Source of the DNA: Gerris lacustris
Taxonomy: Eukaryota > Arthropoda > Insecta > Hemiptera > Gerridae
NCBI GenBank assembly: GCA_951217055.1
Contig: OX578285.1
Span: 61,797,442-61,861,441 of the forward strand
Length of the DNA stretch: 64,000 nt
Direction: 5' to 3'
Below the pieces are notes generated by a model. The model was not told where the DNA came from, did not search any database, and saw only the letters and a list, made by a program, of their open reading frames with translations. How positions within the stretch are numbered: position 1 is the stretch's first letter; the number at the start of each line of letters is the position of its first letter. The translations under genes were made by a program, and so were the position numbers. Positions 23,128-35,644 of the stretch are shown in pieces.

Positions 23128-23639
23128 GTCTTTCAATGATTCGCGTATTCGTTTATCAACTTATTTACATAAGTTGGAAAATGATTTTTTTTGTTTTTTA
23201 AGTTTAATTTTTAAAATAAAAACAAGCCTTAAGGAAACGTCGTGATCATGTTTTATATATGTATTTAGGACAACTTTAGGGACAAAACTATCCCTGAAGA
23301 TTTATTTCGTATTGTTCCTTAAAAAAAGGTTCTTTTTTAAAGATTTTATTTTATTTTCTAATGTCTCAACACATCACACAGGGTGTAAACATAATTTTGT
23401 AAATAAATTTGTTTTTGTTTTGAGTTTTACTTCCTCCTGTGGTACCTTTTGCTTATATCTTTGTCTAGGCCTCAAAATTATCATATTAAGCGGCATCTAT
23501 GTATGTTTCATTTTCTTTCCAACGTTTTGGACTATTTTATAGTCTTTCTTAAATAAAGGATTTCCTAAATAAAACTTAGAACCATATTAAAATTTTCTCA
23601 ACTCTAGTGCTGGAACCCGATCATAATCAGCTAAGTGCG
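23128..23639. other. AT-rich spacer
   Basis: A 76-residue hydrophobic frame at 23312-23542 has no recognisable family and AT-driven composition. Not called as a gene. Confidence 0.4.
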
Positions 23640-23935
23640 TTTTCAAATACTGATTTAAATATTACATGTCAAGTGTAAGGATATTTCTTGGACAACAAGC
23701 CATTTAGTAGAGCTCACTATTTCAAGCAATCTACAAAGTACATGTCAGAAAAGTGTGTGTATATTTTATATTTCTTGGACAAACAGTTATCCAGTAGAAC
23801 TCACAAATTCAAGCACTGGTTTGAGTATATGATAGAAGTATGAGTGTAATTGTGGGACAACAAGCCATTTATTAGAGTTCACTATTTAAAGCACTCATTG
23901 AGTATATTTTAGGAAGCAAAGGTATAAAAATGGTA
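23640..23935. repeat. Tandem repeat of about 88 bp, three diverged copies
   Basis: GGACAACAAGCCATTTAGTA...CTCACTATTTCAAGCA-type units begin near 23687, 23774 and 23863. Confidence 0.75.
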
Positions 23936-23939
23936 AATT

Positions 23940-24395
23940 TCAGCGCCTAGGGGCAAAGTGGTGGTTGCCCCTAGTACGCCAGTGGATGAATACACACTTC
24001 CCTTTACATGGTACAACAGATCCCCTAAGTTTCATTACTTTATTTCTAACCGTTTAGATTTTATAACGATCTAAGTGTTATTTTTCTACTATTTCAGAAG
24101 GGTTATTTTTGCTACCTTTGCCCCCCTATAGAGGGCAAAATATTGGAGATAGAAAAAATAGTTTCAAGTAAAAGTTGATTATTTTTCACCGCAGAATCCA
24201 AATATGCTATCATAAATATACATTCCAATTTGAAATTTTGAAGTTGGGTGGCCTGGGGGCAAAGTGGGTTGTTGCCCCTAGTGGGCGATTGCATGAAAAC
24301 AAATGTCCCTTTGCATGGTAGAGATCCGCCAAGTGTCATTAATTTATCTCAAACCGTTCAAAAGTTAAGAGGGGGGGACTTTTGGACCACCCTGT
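23940..24395. mobile_element. MITE with internal duplication, CACCCTGTA end
   Basis: Two direct copies of GCCTRGGGGCAAAGTGG...TTGCCCCTAGT (from about 23946 and 24250). The right end reads TTTGGACCACCCTG then TA, the same terminal sequence (inverted) as at 555. Tc1/mariner-like by its end; no transposase. Confidence 0.6.
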
Positions 24396-27300
24396 ATACA
24401 TATTACAAAGGTTCTTTCAGCTGAAGTAAATCCAATACGGTTTAATGATTGTAAACCAGTAATTTTAAACCAAAAGCTTTTTGGAACGTCCGGAATGAAT
24501 AAGGTTTAAAAAGAATAGGTGAATATCTCTAGAGTTTAAGTCAGTCGTGCTAAAGGAAATTCTAGCATTTCCTTTTTTTCACTCTTTGAGTAGGTTCGAT
24601 TTTTTGTGTATGCCTAAATTTGTTTGAATCTTTTATGTTGCAATCAATAAGTTAATAATGATAAAAACTTTTTTCGTATGTACTAGTGCTGCAGTTTTTA
24701 AAAAGAAAAAGCCTTTTGTTAAGAGGTTTTTAGAATTTAAAACCGCTCAAATAAGAAGAGCCACTCATTCCGAGAAGATCCTACTTGAAAATCCTCATTA
24801 ATTATTCTTCTGAAGACTGAACATATGAGTATAATGATATATGCAAGGCACTTGCTTTTATAGTGGTAAGTGGTTCACCACTTGGGAGGGAGCAGGGGGA
24901 AAAAACTACTATGTATGTAGAAAGTCACAATAAAGAATGTTAACACAATAATGAGTTGGTATTGAGTATAACGCAGCCTAAGGTAGTAGCAATATTTGGC
25001 CGAGGGTTTAAGCTAACCGAGGTAATATCGGTTCTTGCCTCACTAAACCTGGTAACTTAATGGCAGTTTCCAGCATTATTTTTGTCAAGGGTCCATTCTT
25101 GTTGGAAACTTTAGCTGTTAGTTTCGGGATATTGTAGTTCCAACCTCCGTTTCGATCTAGGATATTTCGCGGGATTGTCGAGCCAGAACTTTATTTTAAA
25201 ACTTTCATATTTCAAAGCCTGTTCCGGAGTTAATTGTAAAATTTCCGATACTTTATTGAAGTGATCGAATGAATGCAGAGTTACACTGAAATCACGGTTT
25301 TTTGTCCTGACCTAATTATAGGAAAGGTAACAAATCAAATTGGTTTTCGCATTTGCTTTATTTTAGTAAAAGATTTTTAGTTTTAATTAGGCCACAAATT
25401 AAAGTATCTGATATAGTTAAAATCACCTCCTTTTGTTAGATGATTGTAAAAACTAGACCGCAGAAGAAAGCGTTATATACTGATATTTAATAGATTATAT
25501 AAGCGAAAAAGACAGACGATATAAGATGCCGAGTTTATTAGAGGTGGAAGTAGTCACAGTTTTCGACAAGTCGCCCATCTGATTAAAGATATCTATGAAG
25601 GTTCGTGATAATTTACTTTGTAAAGGTTTCTGCTCGGTCGCCCGAGATCTGAGACAGTTGCGTTTCAATGGATAGTAAGAGGTCTGTTAGGCACGGGTCG
25701 CATTGTTTGCTTTGACGCAGTTACTGACCACCCATGCACGTCGCTTACCCCGACATGTTTAGATCCGCCTTGCTCCGGCGTTTCTAAACAATGTACTGTG
25801 GGTATTGTACACTCGCCGTAAAGCCCCCCCATATGCAGTCAAGAGTCATTCCCTAAATTTGCATAACAAGTCTAGGAGTTACATACTTGCAAAGCAGAGA
25901 TCCATGACTGAACATCGCTACGCGTTTGAACGGCTTAATTCTATTACTTGGGGTCCATTCGTATTGAATCCTGTAGGTCACAGTCTACGTTGTCTAACGA
26001 AACTACAAAAACGATCCACACAGAGCTTCATATGCCCCTTGGTAATACAACTAAAATTACAGCAGTCAAGTCAAATTATTTATTGAATACGGATAAAATG
26101 TCGAAAGTATTTTTGAAACCACATTTCCGACAAAATTTCCCAGTTTAATTCGATATTCTCGCTTCGTAATGGGGAAGTAATGCGTCCGACAAAGCAAGTC
26201 ATTTGATCAACTTTGAAACACATTGGATTTTAAATTAGTGTAGGTTTTTCGGTACTGTAGTACAAAAGAGAGGGGAAGTTGGCTATTATACGAACGAAAT
26301 CCCCTCATACCAAAAACCTCAACTTCACACGACAGTTAACTCAAAGCGCTCAGGATTCGGATTTCTCTGATTTAAATAACGATTAAAGTTAGGCTTTTGC
26401 CATCTCTAAACAGCATTCTTCGATATTTGTTACTGAATACTGTACTAAAGGGTTACCATCAGAAAACAATTAAAGGTCATTTTAAATGGTCGCATTAATA
26501 TTGTTCCATTAGATTCGTCGAAATTAGATCTTCCCTTATTTGTATTGAAAAATACTCCAGAAGAAAAAAAAAAGAAAGAAGAAGAAAAACACAAACAAAA
26601 AAGTAAAAAAGCTTAATTCAAGATTCTTATATAATAGCGAATTTTCTTATATTTATATTACCTTTCTTTGTGCCTCCTCGATCCACGATCATTCCAATTG
26701 CTATGCATGTAAAAACACATGTAATGTTAAAGAAAAGTGATGATGAGGCAAAGTGTAAAACAAATTGTTGAATAGAAAAATAAAACGTGATTCTTTCCAT
26801 TCATGTAAAAATTGAATACAGTACACAAACAAACATATATACATTAACATATACATTTCGCTGAACCTATGTCACGCGTTTATAGTTGTCTAAACCGAAT
26901 TAAAATAAAGTAATTTATTAATACTTTCATTACAAGAAAATTCGCTACTATAATAAAAACATGTATAATATCAATAATTACAGCAAGACTAATTTTCATT
27001 TACAAAGCGATCTCACTCGACTAGGCTTTAAATGTCATTTGCTGAAAATAGGGCAAAGTTGCCGAATCGATCAGGCTTAAGGGGCTCGTTAATGTAACCG
27101 ATTTCGACGGAATAGACCGAGTTGTCAAACAAACTGGTTGCACTTGATTAACGAGGTTGATGTAGGATATACGGCGAGTTTATCGTAGCGGCCCAGTCCA
27201 TGAGTGATGGGGCCCCTAGCACAAAATTCCGATCGAAGTGGATTCGAGGCCTCACAAGCCCGTGTTCGCCATGTTATTCGTTTCTTTTGATAAATGTCTT

Positions 27301-29290
27301 CCAATTGCCCACCTCATGAATGAAATTACGCGCCCCGGAGAATTAGTATTTCAAACTGATAAATATCCCTTCTGTTTATAATGGCTTCCAACTATAATTC
27401 ACATGCGTTTCATAGACTCGATTGACTTATAACTTAATCGAAAATTCTTGTGCCGACCCCTAGAATTTAAAGCCCCTCCCGCCTCGGCTTTCCTTCTCCC
27501 AGTCCCTCAGGCTTACGGGTCGATAGAGAAACAGACACGGCTCAGTCGACCCCAACTTTCGGATTAGACCTGCTCCGGCCGACTAGGCTTACGACGTTTT
27601 ATACTTACTGCATTACTACCGACCCTGTATACAACAGATATGCTCTTACATTGTACTGAAAGTGACACTCATTTAACATTTCTGCCCAGAAACTGCTATC
27701 TCATAGTGAGGTTATGTTATGCCGATACGATGGGATCGGGTCTCAACTATACAGAGCAAGAATTTAAAATAAAAATTTTGGACAACTTACGTTAACGTTC
27801 GCTAACGGATTAATAAACAATTTCTACCTTTAAAAGCATAAAAGGAAAATTATTTGTAATTCTCGCAGTAATTATAAAGATTATAATACAAATTCAAATT
27901 GGAATGATTACTCCATTAGGTATTCAAATGTAGAGGTGGGGTTAGGACTAGATAGCTAGGGAAGGCGCTGTCAGGTGACTCAAGTGACCCAGTATCAGTC
28001 CGTTCTATTACGGTTAGTAATTCCGAGCACGGTTTCCCCCACCCCGTGCCAACCCTATCTGGTCAAGATATGCTAATCTCTTATTGCTGATATATTCGCT
28101 TGGCGGCACCTCCGTGCCGTTATCAATTTTTTATCGCTTTCCCCTTCTTGTGTTCCTCGGATTTTCCACTCTAAGGTACCTTTAAAAAAATTCGAAGCAA
28201 CAAAAGAAAGTATTCCCCGAGGATTTTTCCAACGGAGAAAGAAAAGGTGAAAATTTTTCGACGTGACTGAGCAATGACACACTTAGAATATGTAAGGTAC
28301 AAAATATTCTTTTATTGCCGTCACCTACTTTTTAGGACTCAGCAAGCTATTTTTCAAATACTATATAGTCCAAGATACGAGAATCAGAAAACTATTCGGT
28401 GAGCCGGACTCGTCTGAATGCGTAACAGAAAAAGAAGAGCTTGATTTCTTCAACTGTATATTTAAACACGGATATAAACATTTTTTCCATCTTAAAGTCG
28501 GACGGCTGTAATCCATTTTAGAAGATAACACTTCAAGAAAAAAGTTTACTGCCTCCGATAATGAAATGTTTACGGTTTCGACAACTGTAGTACAATTAAG
28601 CCCGGTTTTCTTTCTGCCTGTTGACTGTGAACTAGTGGGGTGTTTTTTTCAACGAAATCGTGCATGCTGTTATTCCGTGCACCACAGGAGACTTATATTC
28701 TCATGTATGTTCCGCCGGGACAAGTCCCGTAGCGTGCCGAGCTCGGCTCCATCGCGTGCTCGAGGTACCGTTGCAATCTCTTCCACACAGTTGGTCTCCC
28801 CAACCAACCGTTCTATTTCGCCCCGCTCAAAATGTAGCTGCTACTACTGGACTACTTTACGAGTCTAAAACTCTAAAAAGGGCCATAATTAGGGAGCAAC
28901 AACTAATACTATAATTTCTTCTTCACGTAATAAGCGAGAAAGTATCAGGAACACCACATCTTTCCACTACACTAATAATACTCAAACGAGATTTGCTCGT
29001 CTCAGAGTTGTCTTTAAATTTATTTCGACAAATAATCTTTCAATTTTAAGAAAGACTATGTTCACTTTTTATCTATTTCGATTACTATACTTTTTCATTT
29101 TAAGAAATATTACTTTTTTTAACAAAACATTCCTATTATAGCAGCCTTCTTTGTAACAGAAACTTCTAGATCCACAAACAAATAAGTGACAAATGAAAAT
29201 AGCCAAGACAAAAACTTACGATTTTGAGCTGTACTACAAGTCACAGTAAATTCCCATTATCTTTTGAAGTTTACAAAAACCTTAACTTCT
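24396..29290. other. Low-repeat interval without a recognised gene
   Basis: From about 25.0 to 29.9 kb base composition is more balanced and I found none of the repeats seen elsewhere in the window. Frames up to 100 residues exist (for example 25805-26086 and 28566-28868 on the plus strand), but none shows a known domain or a clear exon structure. It may be unique host intergenic or intronic DNA, or a non-coding transcript locus. Confidence 0.4.
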
Positions 29291-29299
29291 AGCGTTGGG

Positions 29300-29307
29300 T
29301 ATAAAAG
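29300..29307 (+). promoter_or_regulatory. TATA-box candidate
   Basis: TATAAAAG in a GC-flanked context (GGGTATAAAAGGCAG), the best core-promoter match in the low-repeat interval. Initiation would be expected near 29330. No credible coding exon follows, so this is tentative. Confidence 0.3.
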
Positions 29308-31074
29308 GCAGTATGAAAGCGTTCTCTTTTCTTCATCTGTTATAAAATATAACATATATTTTACTTGCATTTCATTTTCTGTAAAGAGAGAAGAGGCTGC
29401 ACAGTGGTAGTACTCCTGTCGTGCACATTACTTCAGAACATCGGTTGAGGGTGTGAATTATAGTGTAGCGGTTTAAGTGCCTAGACAGGCATGGGAGCCT
29501 AAAACGAGCCCGTCGGCGCATGTTCGGTCCACAGAGTGGGAAGAGGCCTCGTAGTGGGGACGGACATCGGATGACCGAGGTAGTCGGTAACCCGGAAACC
29601 AAAGTGAACTATTAAATAATAATTCACGGATATCGGTAAACCGCTCGAAAACCAATCTATATTAAACAAACTCGCCGTAATTTGTGTTCCACTTTCGAAC
29701 TGCAAGGTATCGGCAAAAATACGGATACGGATATAAACATTGTGATCAGGTACCATTTACTTATATATTTAAATATTTATATTATTTCTATATTGCCCAT
29801 TTGAACCTCCCTGACCGTTACAATAGTATCTCAGAGTCAACTCCACTTCAGCCGGCGGTTGGTCCGGGATATGGAGGGATGCAAGATCGTGGTGAATTGC
29901 GAGGTTAAAAACATATGATTATGAATTGGTGTCTTTACGAAAGCTCTTTGATTGAAGGGATCCGAGATCCGAGTCTATAAGAATTAGAGTGCTTGGTGTT
30001 ACCAGAGCCGAATTCCATAGGTCAAAATGGGTTTAAGGATCTTATTATTAAAATATAGGTAGGATCTTTGGTCAAGCAGTCGCAAAAGGAGTTTATACTA
30101 TCTGATAGTCACCGTACGATTGGTTTCAGTGTGTTGAGCTTATATTATGTCAATGGTAGGTATATTAAGGAAGAGGATTGTGGGATCACTCCATGGATGA
30201 GTAAGGAAGCGAAGTAACTAAAAACTCAAATAAAAGCCTTACTGCTTCTAAGCAAATAAAACTACGAGTAAGAAATCTCTAGAGCATAACATTATTCATG
30301 GAAAAGACAATTATAAGTCCTCTACACGTAAAGATTCCACAACGTCCAAGAAGTTGCTGTTGTAAGGTACAAACGGCAAGAACATATGATTATAGCTGCA
30401 TGAGGATTTTAAAATACTGAAAACTAAGAAAATGTGTAGGATAAAATTTATTTAAGAAAAAAGTAAAATCAACATTACCTGAGTTCAGGTGTAAATGAGG
30501 GGAATAAGTAAGATTCAAATAAATGGATTTTTTTTTTTAATTATCAAAATTTAAACAGGGGGTGTAAAAATATAGCAAAAGTTAACCTAATTTCCTTAAT
30601 AGACCCAAAAACTACTTATAAAGGGAAGTCTTTAAAGGTTACTAGTAGTTAGCCGTGTAATTCATTCACTTTGTTATATTATAAAAATAACAGATTATAA
30701 ACTACTTAAAATATTATTATAGGTCTATCCTAATTTTTTTTAATTATCCTTTGTTAACCTCATATAATCCTTCGTTTTATAATTATCAAGCACTAAAATC
30801 CAAGTATACATAGGAGCTTTGTAATAGTCGACTGTAAAGGACAAATAGTTCCTCAGATCTTACAGAAAGTTTTGTAGTCCTGTTTGTTCGGAAGCGTTTC
30901 AAGTTTTTGTTCGAGTGCCATTACTCGGCGCTGCCTTGTTAACTGCTGCCGTTCCGGCATTCTCTTTAATTAGTCAATGGGTCTCCGGTGAACTTTTTGT
31001 TAGTTTCGCATTGTTGTTTCTTAAAAGTTTCCTCACTTGCTTACAGGTATACTTCAGTTTTAACTCCCTCAACT
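29308..31074. other. Spacer, no gene recognised
   Basis: A 77-residue plus-strand frame at 30915-31148 starts with a hydrophobic stretch (MPLLGAALLTAAVPAF) and a second hydrophobic segment, but its C-terminal part lies in a local direct repeat. I do not recognise it and do not call a gene. Confidence 0.35.
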
Positions 31075-31520
31075 GTAAATGTTTCGACCCTAAAGACAAA
31101 CGGTCCAATAAACCAATTAATATACTAATTCACTTTTTAACCTTCTAAAATCAGAGAGGCGCATTTCTTAAAAAAAGTCTTTATACTATTAATACACACA
31201 CACACATATATTATTACATACACACACATATGTATTACATTTGGGTAACGTAAATATGATTAACGTTTAAAAGTCTAAACATAAAATTTAGCCAACGAAC
31301 GATAAATATTATGTAAACGATGTTTATTAAAACATGTTTCAAGACTCGGGCCATAAATTGCAGTTTAATAATTGTCTAATATGTTTAATAAAAAATTCCG
31401 TAAATGTATCGACCCTACAGACAAACGGTGCAATAAACCAAATAATAAACTCATTCATTTTTAATCCTTCTAAAATCAGAGAAGCGCATTTCTAAAAAAA
31501 AGTCTTTATAGTATACCTAC
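31075..31520. repeat. Direct duplication, unit about 120 bp, offset 325 bp
   Basis: GTAAATGTNTCGACCCTANA...AAATCAGAGARGCGCATTTC...AAGTCTTTATA occurs at 31075-31185 and 31400-31511. Confidence 0.85.
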
Positions 31521-31551
31521 ATACACAAATACACATTGTGTATGTAGGTAT
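31513..31551. repeat. Short perfect hairpin
   Basis: ATACCTACATACACAA pairs with TTGTGTATGTAGGTAT around seven bases. Confidence 0.8.
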
Positions 31552-31776
31552 AATAATCAGCTGGACTCCAGCAGCTCTGAAGATATAGAATAAACAGGTC
31601 AAGTGTGTGCTGGTCAGCACACAGCGAGGGTCCGTAGGCCACACTGTATTGTATAGTCTAAGTAGTACCCTATTGATGGTGTTTTTTAAAATGCTAAAAA
31701 GCTTACTTGGAACTATCCTATGGGTCTGGTATTCTCAAAACACATAAACAAACTTCTGATTAAGTATTTTCTTACC

Positions 31777-32306
31777 ACTGAACCGGACTACAACCATATA
31801 AATACATTTAAAAGACCATAATTATAAAAAAAAGTATTTTGTCAATTAAAATAAAATAATTTTTTTTTTTGGAATTTCCAAAAAGTGGTATCTTTACTTT
31901 TGGTCGAAGAATGTTCAGGAATTTTTGCACTTCACGTAAGTTGATAGAGGGGGGGGGGGACACGTTTCACACCCACTTCAAACTTGCCTACGCTAACCCA
32001 ATCAAAGTTATAATCAAAGAATTATATATTTTTGTAATCAGCTCGACGTACCCTTTCATATGATACCCCTCAAGGTGTCGAAAAAAATGTAACCCTTAAG
32101 TTTTTTTACCCTAATTTTTTTGAAAAATATTTCTTTTTTAAGTCGCTATATTTTTAAAATATGTGGGTAGATACAAGACATATACATGCCAAATTTCAAA
32201 GTCATCGGACGAAAGGTGTAGCCGTGAGAGCAGGCGACGGACGGACGGACAGACAGACACACGCAGGAAAATATAAGGGTCCTTGGTTTTGCTTCGGACC
32301 CTAAAA
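31777..32306 (-). mobile_element. Dispersed transposon (AGGGTCCGTAG family), copy 2
   Basis: Same order of blocks as 12566-13143 with a few indels, ending GCTTCGGACCCTAAAAA. Contains GGACGGACGGACAGACAG near 32245. Confidence 0.7.
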
Positions 32307-32751
32307 ACGTGTTGTTTTTTTTTCCTAATGGCAAGTATTAAAATGATATATTTACCCAAATTTATCCGACATACATAGTGACTTAGTCAATTTTTGCTGT
32401 AACATATTTGACATTTGACCGACTTATAAAATTGTTGTTAATGACTATTTCGACATAGCCAGTTTTTGTTTTCATGATAACTTAAAATTGTGTACATAAA
32501 GTTCAACACATTTTTTACTATTATTATTATGTTTCTATATATTTCTTTCTAATTTACCTTTTTCACAATAAAAAAATAACAATACGAACAATATATTTAC
32601 ACTATTATTTTAATTTAAGAAGACTTATTTAGTAAAAAAAAATAAAAAAAATTATAATCGGAAAAATTATCTTTATTTCCATTAAATAGACCACACAGTA
32701 CATTTTCATGTTGGATCTTGAATGGATGAAAAAAAAAAAATGTAGTAGAAG
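32307..32751. other. AT-rich spacer
   Basis: No gene or shared repeat. Confidence 0.4.
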
Positions 32752-32965
32752 TTATAGCATTTTCGAAGTAGGCTATATTTCGTCCCTTTAAGGGACATCT
32801 TAACATCTTTCAAAGTCCAAACTATTGTACTAGATAAATTGTAATTGATAATGATTTTGTTAAAATTTCTATTCTATTATTGACGATGAAAAAGATCTAT
32901 TTTCTTCATAATGTTCATAGATGTTCCTTCAGGGACGAAATATAGCTTTTCTGAAAATGTTATAT
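32752..32965. repeat. Inverted repeat with two hammerhead-like motifs
   Basis: Arms carry GGCTATATTTCGTCCCTTTA (minus-strand motif 32778-32804) and GGGACGAAATATAGC (plus-strand motif to 32946). Each has a 5-6 bp hairpin immediately before GAAATATAGC. The CTGANGA box is degenerate in both. Confidence 0.6.
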
Positions 32966-34641
32966 ATGTTCTACGAAATATTTTTACCACATCGATATCC
33001 AACAAGAAAAAGCATCATAATATTTTAAATCATATATTAATTATAATATTTTATTCCATAAATTAGAATACTTTTTTTACAATAACTTTTTTAAATTTTT
33101 AGTACGGTATTCTACTTCATTATAATTATTATATATTAATTTCATATTATGAAAATTAAAAAGAGGCTTGCTATTATTAAAATAATATATTCGACATTTT
33201 ATTTTATGGACATTTAACTATATTTCTATTTGTGTTCAGTTTAAACATTATTTGACTCATTGTTCTTTGATATTTACAATTTAAATATAAACAAGGCGGA
33301 GATTACATTGTTGAGAAATTGGCGGCTTTATTTTAGTCGTGTAAACTGGTAGCTGATATTTAATCAAAGTGCCATTTTGAAGAAAATTAGTTAAATAGGT
33401 CAAAACATTTCTCTCTCATATTCAAATCTTTTTTTTTTTTTTTTTTTTAGTTTTAATGAATATTTTAAGACATTCTTTTATAAAGGCAGAAAGAATTTTC
33501 TGTTGGAGTTATGTTAACATTAATATATTTGTATTTATCAATTGATGTTAATGTCAAACATGTGTATAGAAAAAAAATATTTGAGTTCTTCCCAGATCAG
33601 CTATCGGATTTATCGTACAATAATTAATATATACATATTTTAAGTCTCTAGGCCCAAAGTTCTCCCCTAAGCCGCAAGTCCCAAGCTATTAGCAATTGGC
33701 CCAAGGCCCTAGGCCCTAAATTATTATCGGCTATTAGCTCAATCACTATGGGCTATTAGCTGCACCAACTTCCCACTAACAACTTTGAATTTTACAAAGC
33801 CGGTTTCCAGCAAGAAGTAGCGGCCAAGAGAAATATTATTACCAAAGAAAACAAAAATAAGAAGAAAGTGCGTAGTAGTGTGTGAGGTAAGTAGAATCAA
33901 CCTGAACTATTAGTTAGGTAGTAATAATAATATTAATCCGTGGCGCCAGACCCCATGGAGGGCCATAGGCTTGTACAACTATATGTCGCTCCATCAGCTG
34001 AATAAATCTTGTAATTGACTATTGCAACCAAATGGACGTCATTTCACTTAAGTAGCTGTCCATTTATATCGCTTTGGTGAGTGAAAACCGGGCTTGAGGC
34101 CCATTGCTAGGGTCTAAAATCGAACTCGTAACCTTCAGTTTCCAAAGTACGAATGATAGCAATGACCAGGGACATTCGGCACTGATTGGCCACCTTTTAA
34201 ATACACCGTGATTAGAGACACAAGGAGTATATAATATTAAGATGAGAGGAGTTATTTTAATTTTAAAATTACTTTTAATTGGGTGAGAGTTTTCCACAGG
34301 TCCAGTTTTCAAACAGGAAGGGGACTGTCCAGGGGCGGACCGATTGTCCACCGTCCGCCGCGGAGTAGGTGATCACTTGATCACTGATGACACAGGAAGC
34401 GGAGTGTCCACCGCGGACTAGGATATTGAAACAGAACGTGGACAAGGTATAGCTTGATTTCTTCAACTCGTGATCTTCTTTCTTTAATTATCAGTAAGAC
34501 TAGCAGCCTCCGAAAAAGAAGAATTGCTTTTTCCTTCCACTAAGAGGAAAGCAAAACCATATTTAATGCACAATGGGTGCATGGAATTAATATATAAAAA
34601 AAATGTGTGAAACTCTCACGCATTAGAAGTGAAACGAAAAA
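32966..34641. other. AT-rich spacer with a long poly-T
   Basis: A T22 run near 33428-33449 could be the tail of a minus-strand retroposon, but no body was recognised. 33650-33775 repeats GGCTATTAGCT-type words. Nothing coding. Confidence 0.35.
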
Positions 34642-34730
34642 AACATGTCTGTTATCACGGTCTACTTCTACCACAGTAACTCCCACAATAGGTTACTGTG
34701 ATAGAAATAGACTGTGATAACAGGCATGTT
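34642..34730. repeat. Hairpin with arms of about 39 bases
   Basis: AACATGTCTGTTATCACGGT...CACAGTAAC pairs with GTTACTGTG...TGATAACAGGCATGTT around 11 bases, with a few mismatches. Possibly a small MITE. Confidence 0.75.
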
Positions 34731-34965
34731 GTTTTTGGTTTTCCTTGTTATTTAAGTTATTTGTATGTTTGTTATCTATTGATTAATTGTTATATAAGTA
34801 TGGAAGGGGAGAACAAGTTTTTTAAAAATTAAAATAATATTTTAATTAAATACAATCATTGCTTTAATGACAAATTTCCATGTAGGTAATGAGTTGTAAT
34901 TGAAAGGTGGGAGGCTTTAGGTTGAGGTAATTCTTTATTGTATTTAATCAGGAACCGTATGAGGC

Positions 34966-34993
34966 TTGAAGATGACCTAAGAGAAGGTCGAAA
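34966..34993 (+). ncRNA. Hammerhead-like motif (GAAATATAGC type)
   Basis: TTGAAGA, one extra base, a perfect GACCT/AGGTC stem with a six-base loop, then GAAA and TATAGCC. This resembles the catalytic core of minimal hammerhead ribozymes carried by Penelope-like elements. First core C is T and there is one unpaired base before the stem, so activity is doubtful. Confidence 0.4.
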
Positions 34994-35110
34994 TATAGCC
35001 AGGATGCATTGAAGCAGGCGATAAGTTATTATCCCTGTTTGATCTATTTCAAGACCGCTTTGTTCAAATATAATAATACGCTTATATACCAATTTTGTGT
35101 ATTAAATAAA

Positions 35111-35530
35111 TCATCACTCCCGTGGTGTAGTGGTTTGCGCGTCTCAATGTTAACTTAGGGGTTAGTGGTTCGAGACTCGTCCAGATAAACGATAATTTAC
35201 AGGTAAATCTAGCGACATAGGCCGGCAGTTGATAAAAAATCTACCTCTTAGTCGAGTCTCAAAAAAACCTTTTTTTGTTTATCAATTAATAACAATTTTG
35301 TTAATTTCACTTCAAAAATATTTCACTTGGACGAGTCTCGAAACGCAAACTTCGTTTCACGATCTTGTTTCATCCAAGCCAAGTTACTCTACCGCGGCTA
35401 AAGATGTTTCACTTCAAAAATATTTCACTTGGACGAGTCTCGAAACGCAAACTTCGTCTCACGATCTCGTTTCATCCAAGCCAAGTTACTCTACCGCGCC
35501 TAAGATGTTTCACTTCAAAAGGAGTTCGGC
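35111..35530 (+). mobile_element. tRNA-headed SINE with expanded body
   Basis: A box TGGTGTAGTGG (35123-35133) fits the pol III consensus exactly and B box GGTTCGAGACT (35167-35177) at all but one position, 44 bp apart start to start. The body contains a 102-bp unit (CACTTCAAAAATATTTCACT...CTACCGCG) repeated twice plus the start of a third (35308, 35410, 35511). One copy of this unit is in the minus-strand SINE at 11650. Parallel frames over the array are artefacts. Confidence 0.65.
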
Positions 35531-35644
35531 GAGTTTCAACGTCTGTGCGAATTGAGTTCATTTGAAGACTGTTTTTTTCTCATATTTTCGAATGTCTGTT
35601 ACCTAATCTACCTACCTCCTAAGTTACCTACTCTCCTTGAAACT

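Noticed and set aside
30915..31148. 77-residue hydrophobic frame as a small membrane protein
   Set aside because: The C-terminal third lies in a local direct repeat and there is no family resemblance.
35117..35190. A functional tRNA gene
   Set aside because: A and B boxes are good, but no closed acceptor stem was found and it is followed by a repeated body shared with another locus; a SINE fits better.
35229..35555. 108-residue repetitive frame
   Set aside because: Lies in the tandem body of the SINE; the repetition explains the open frame.
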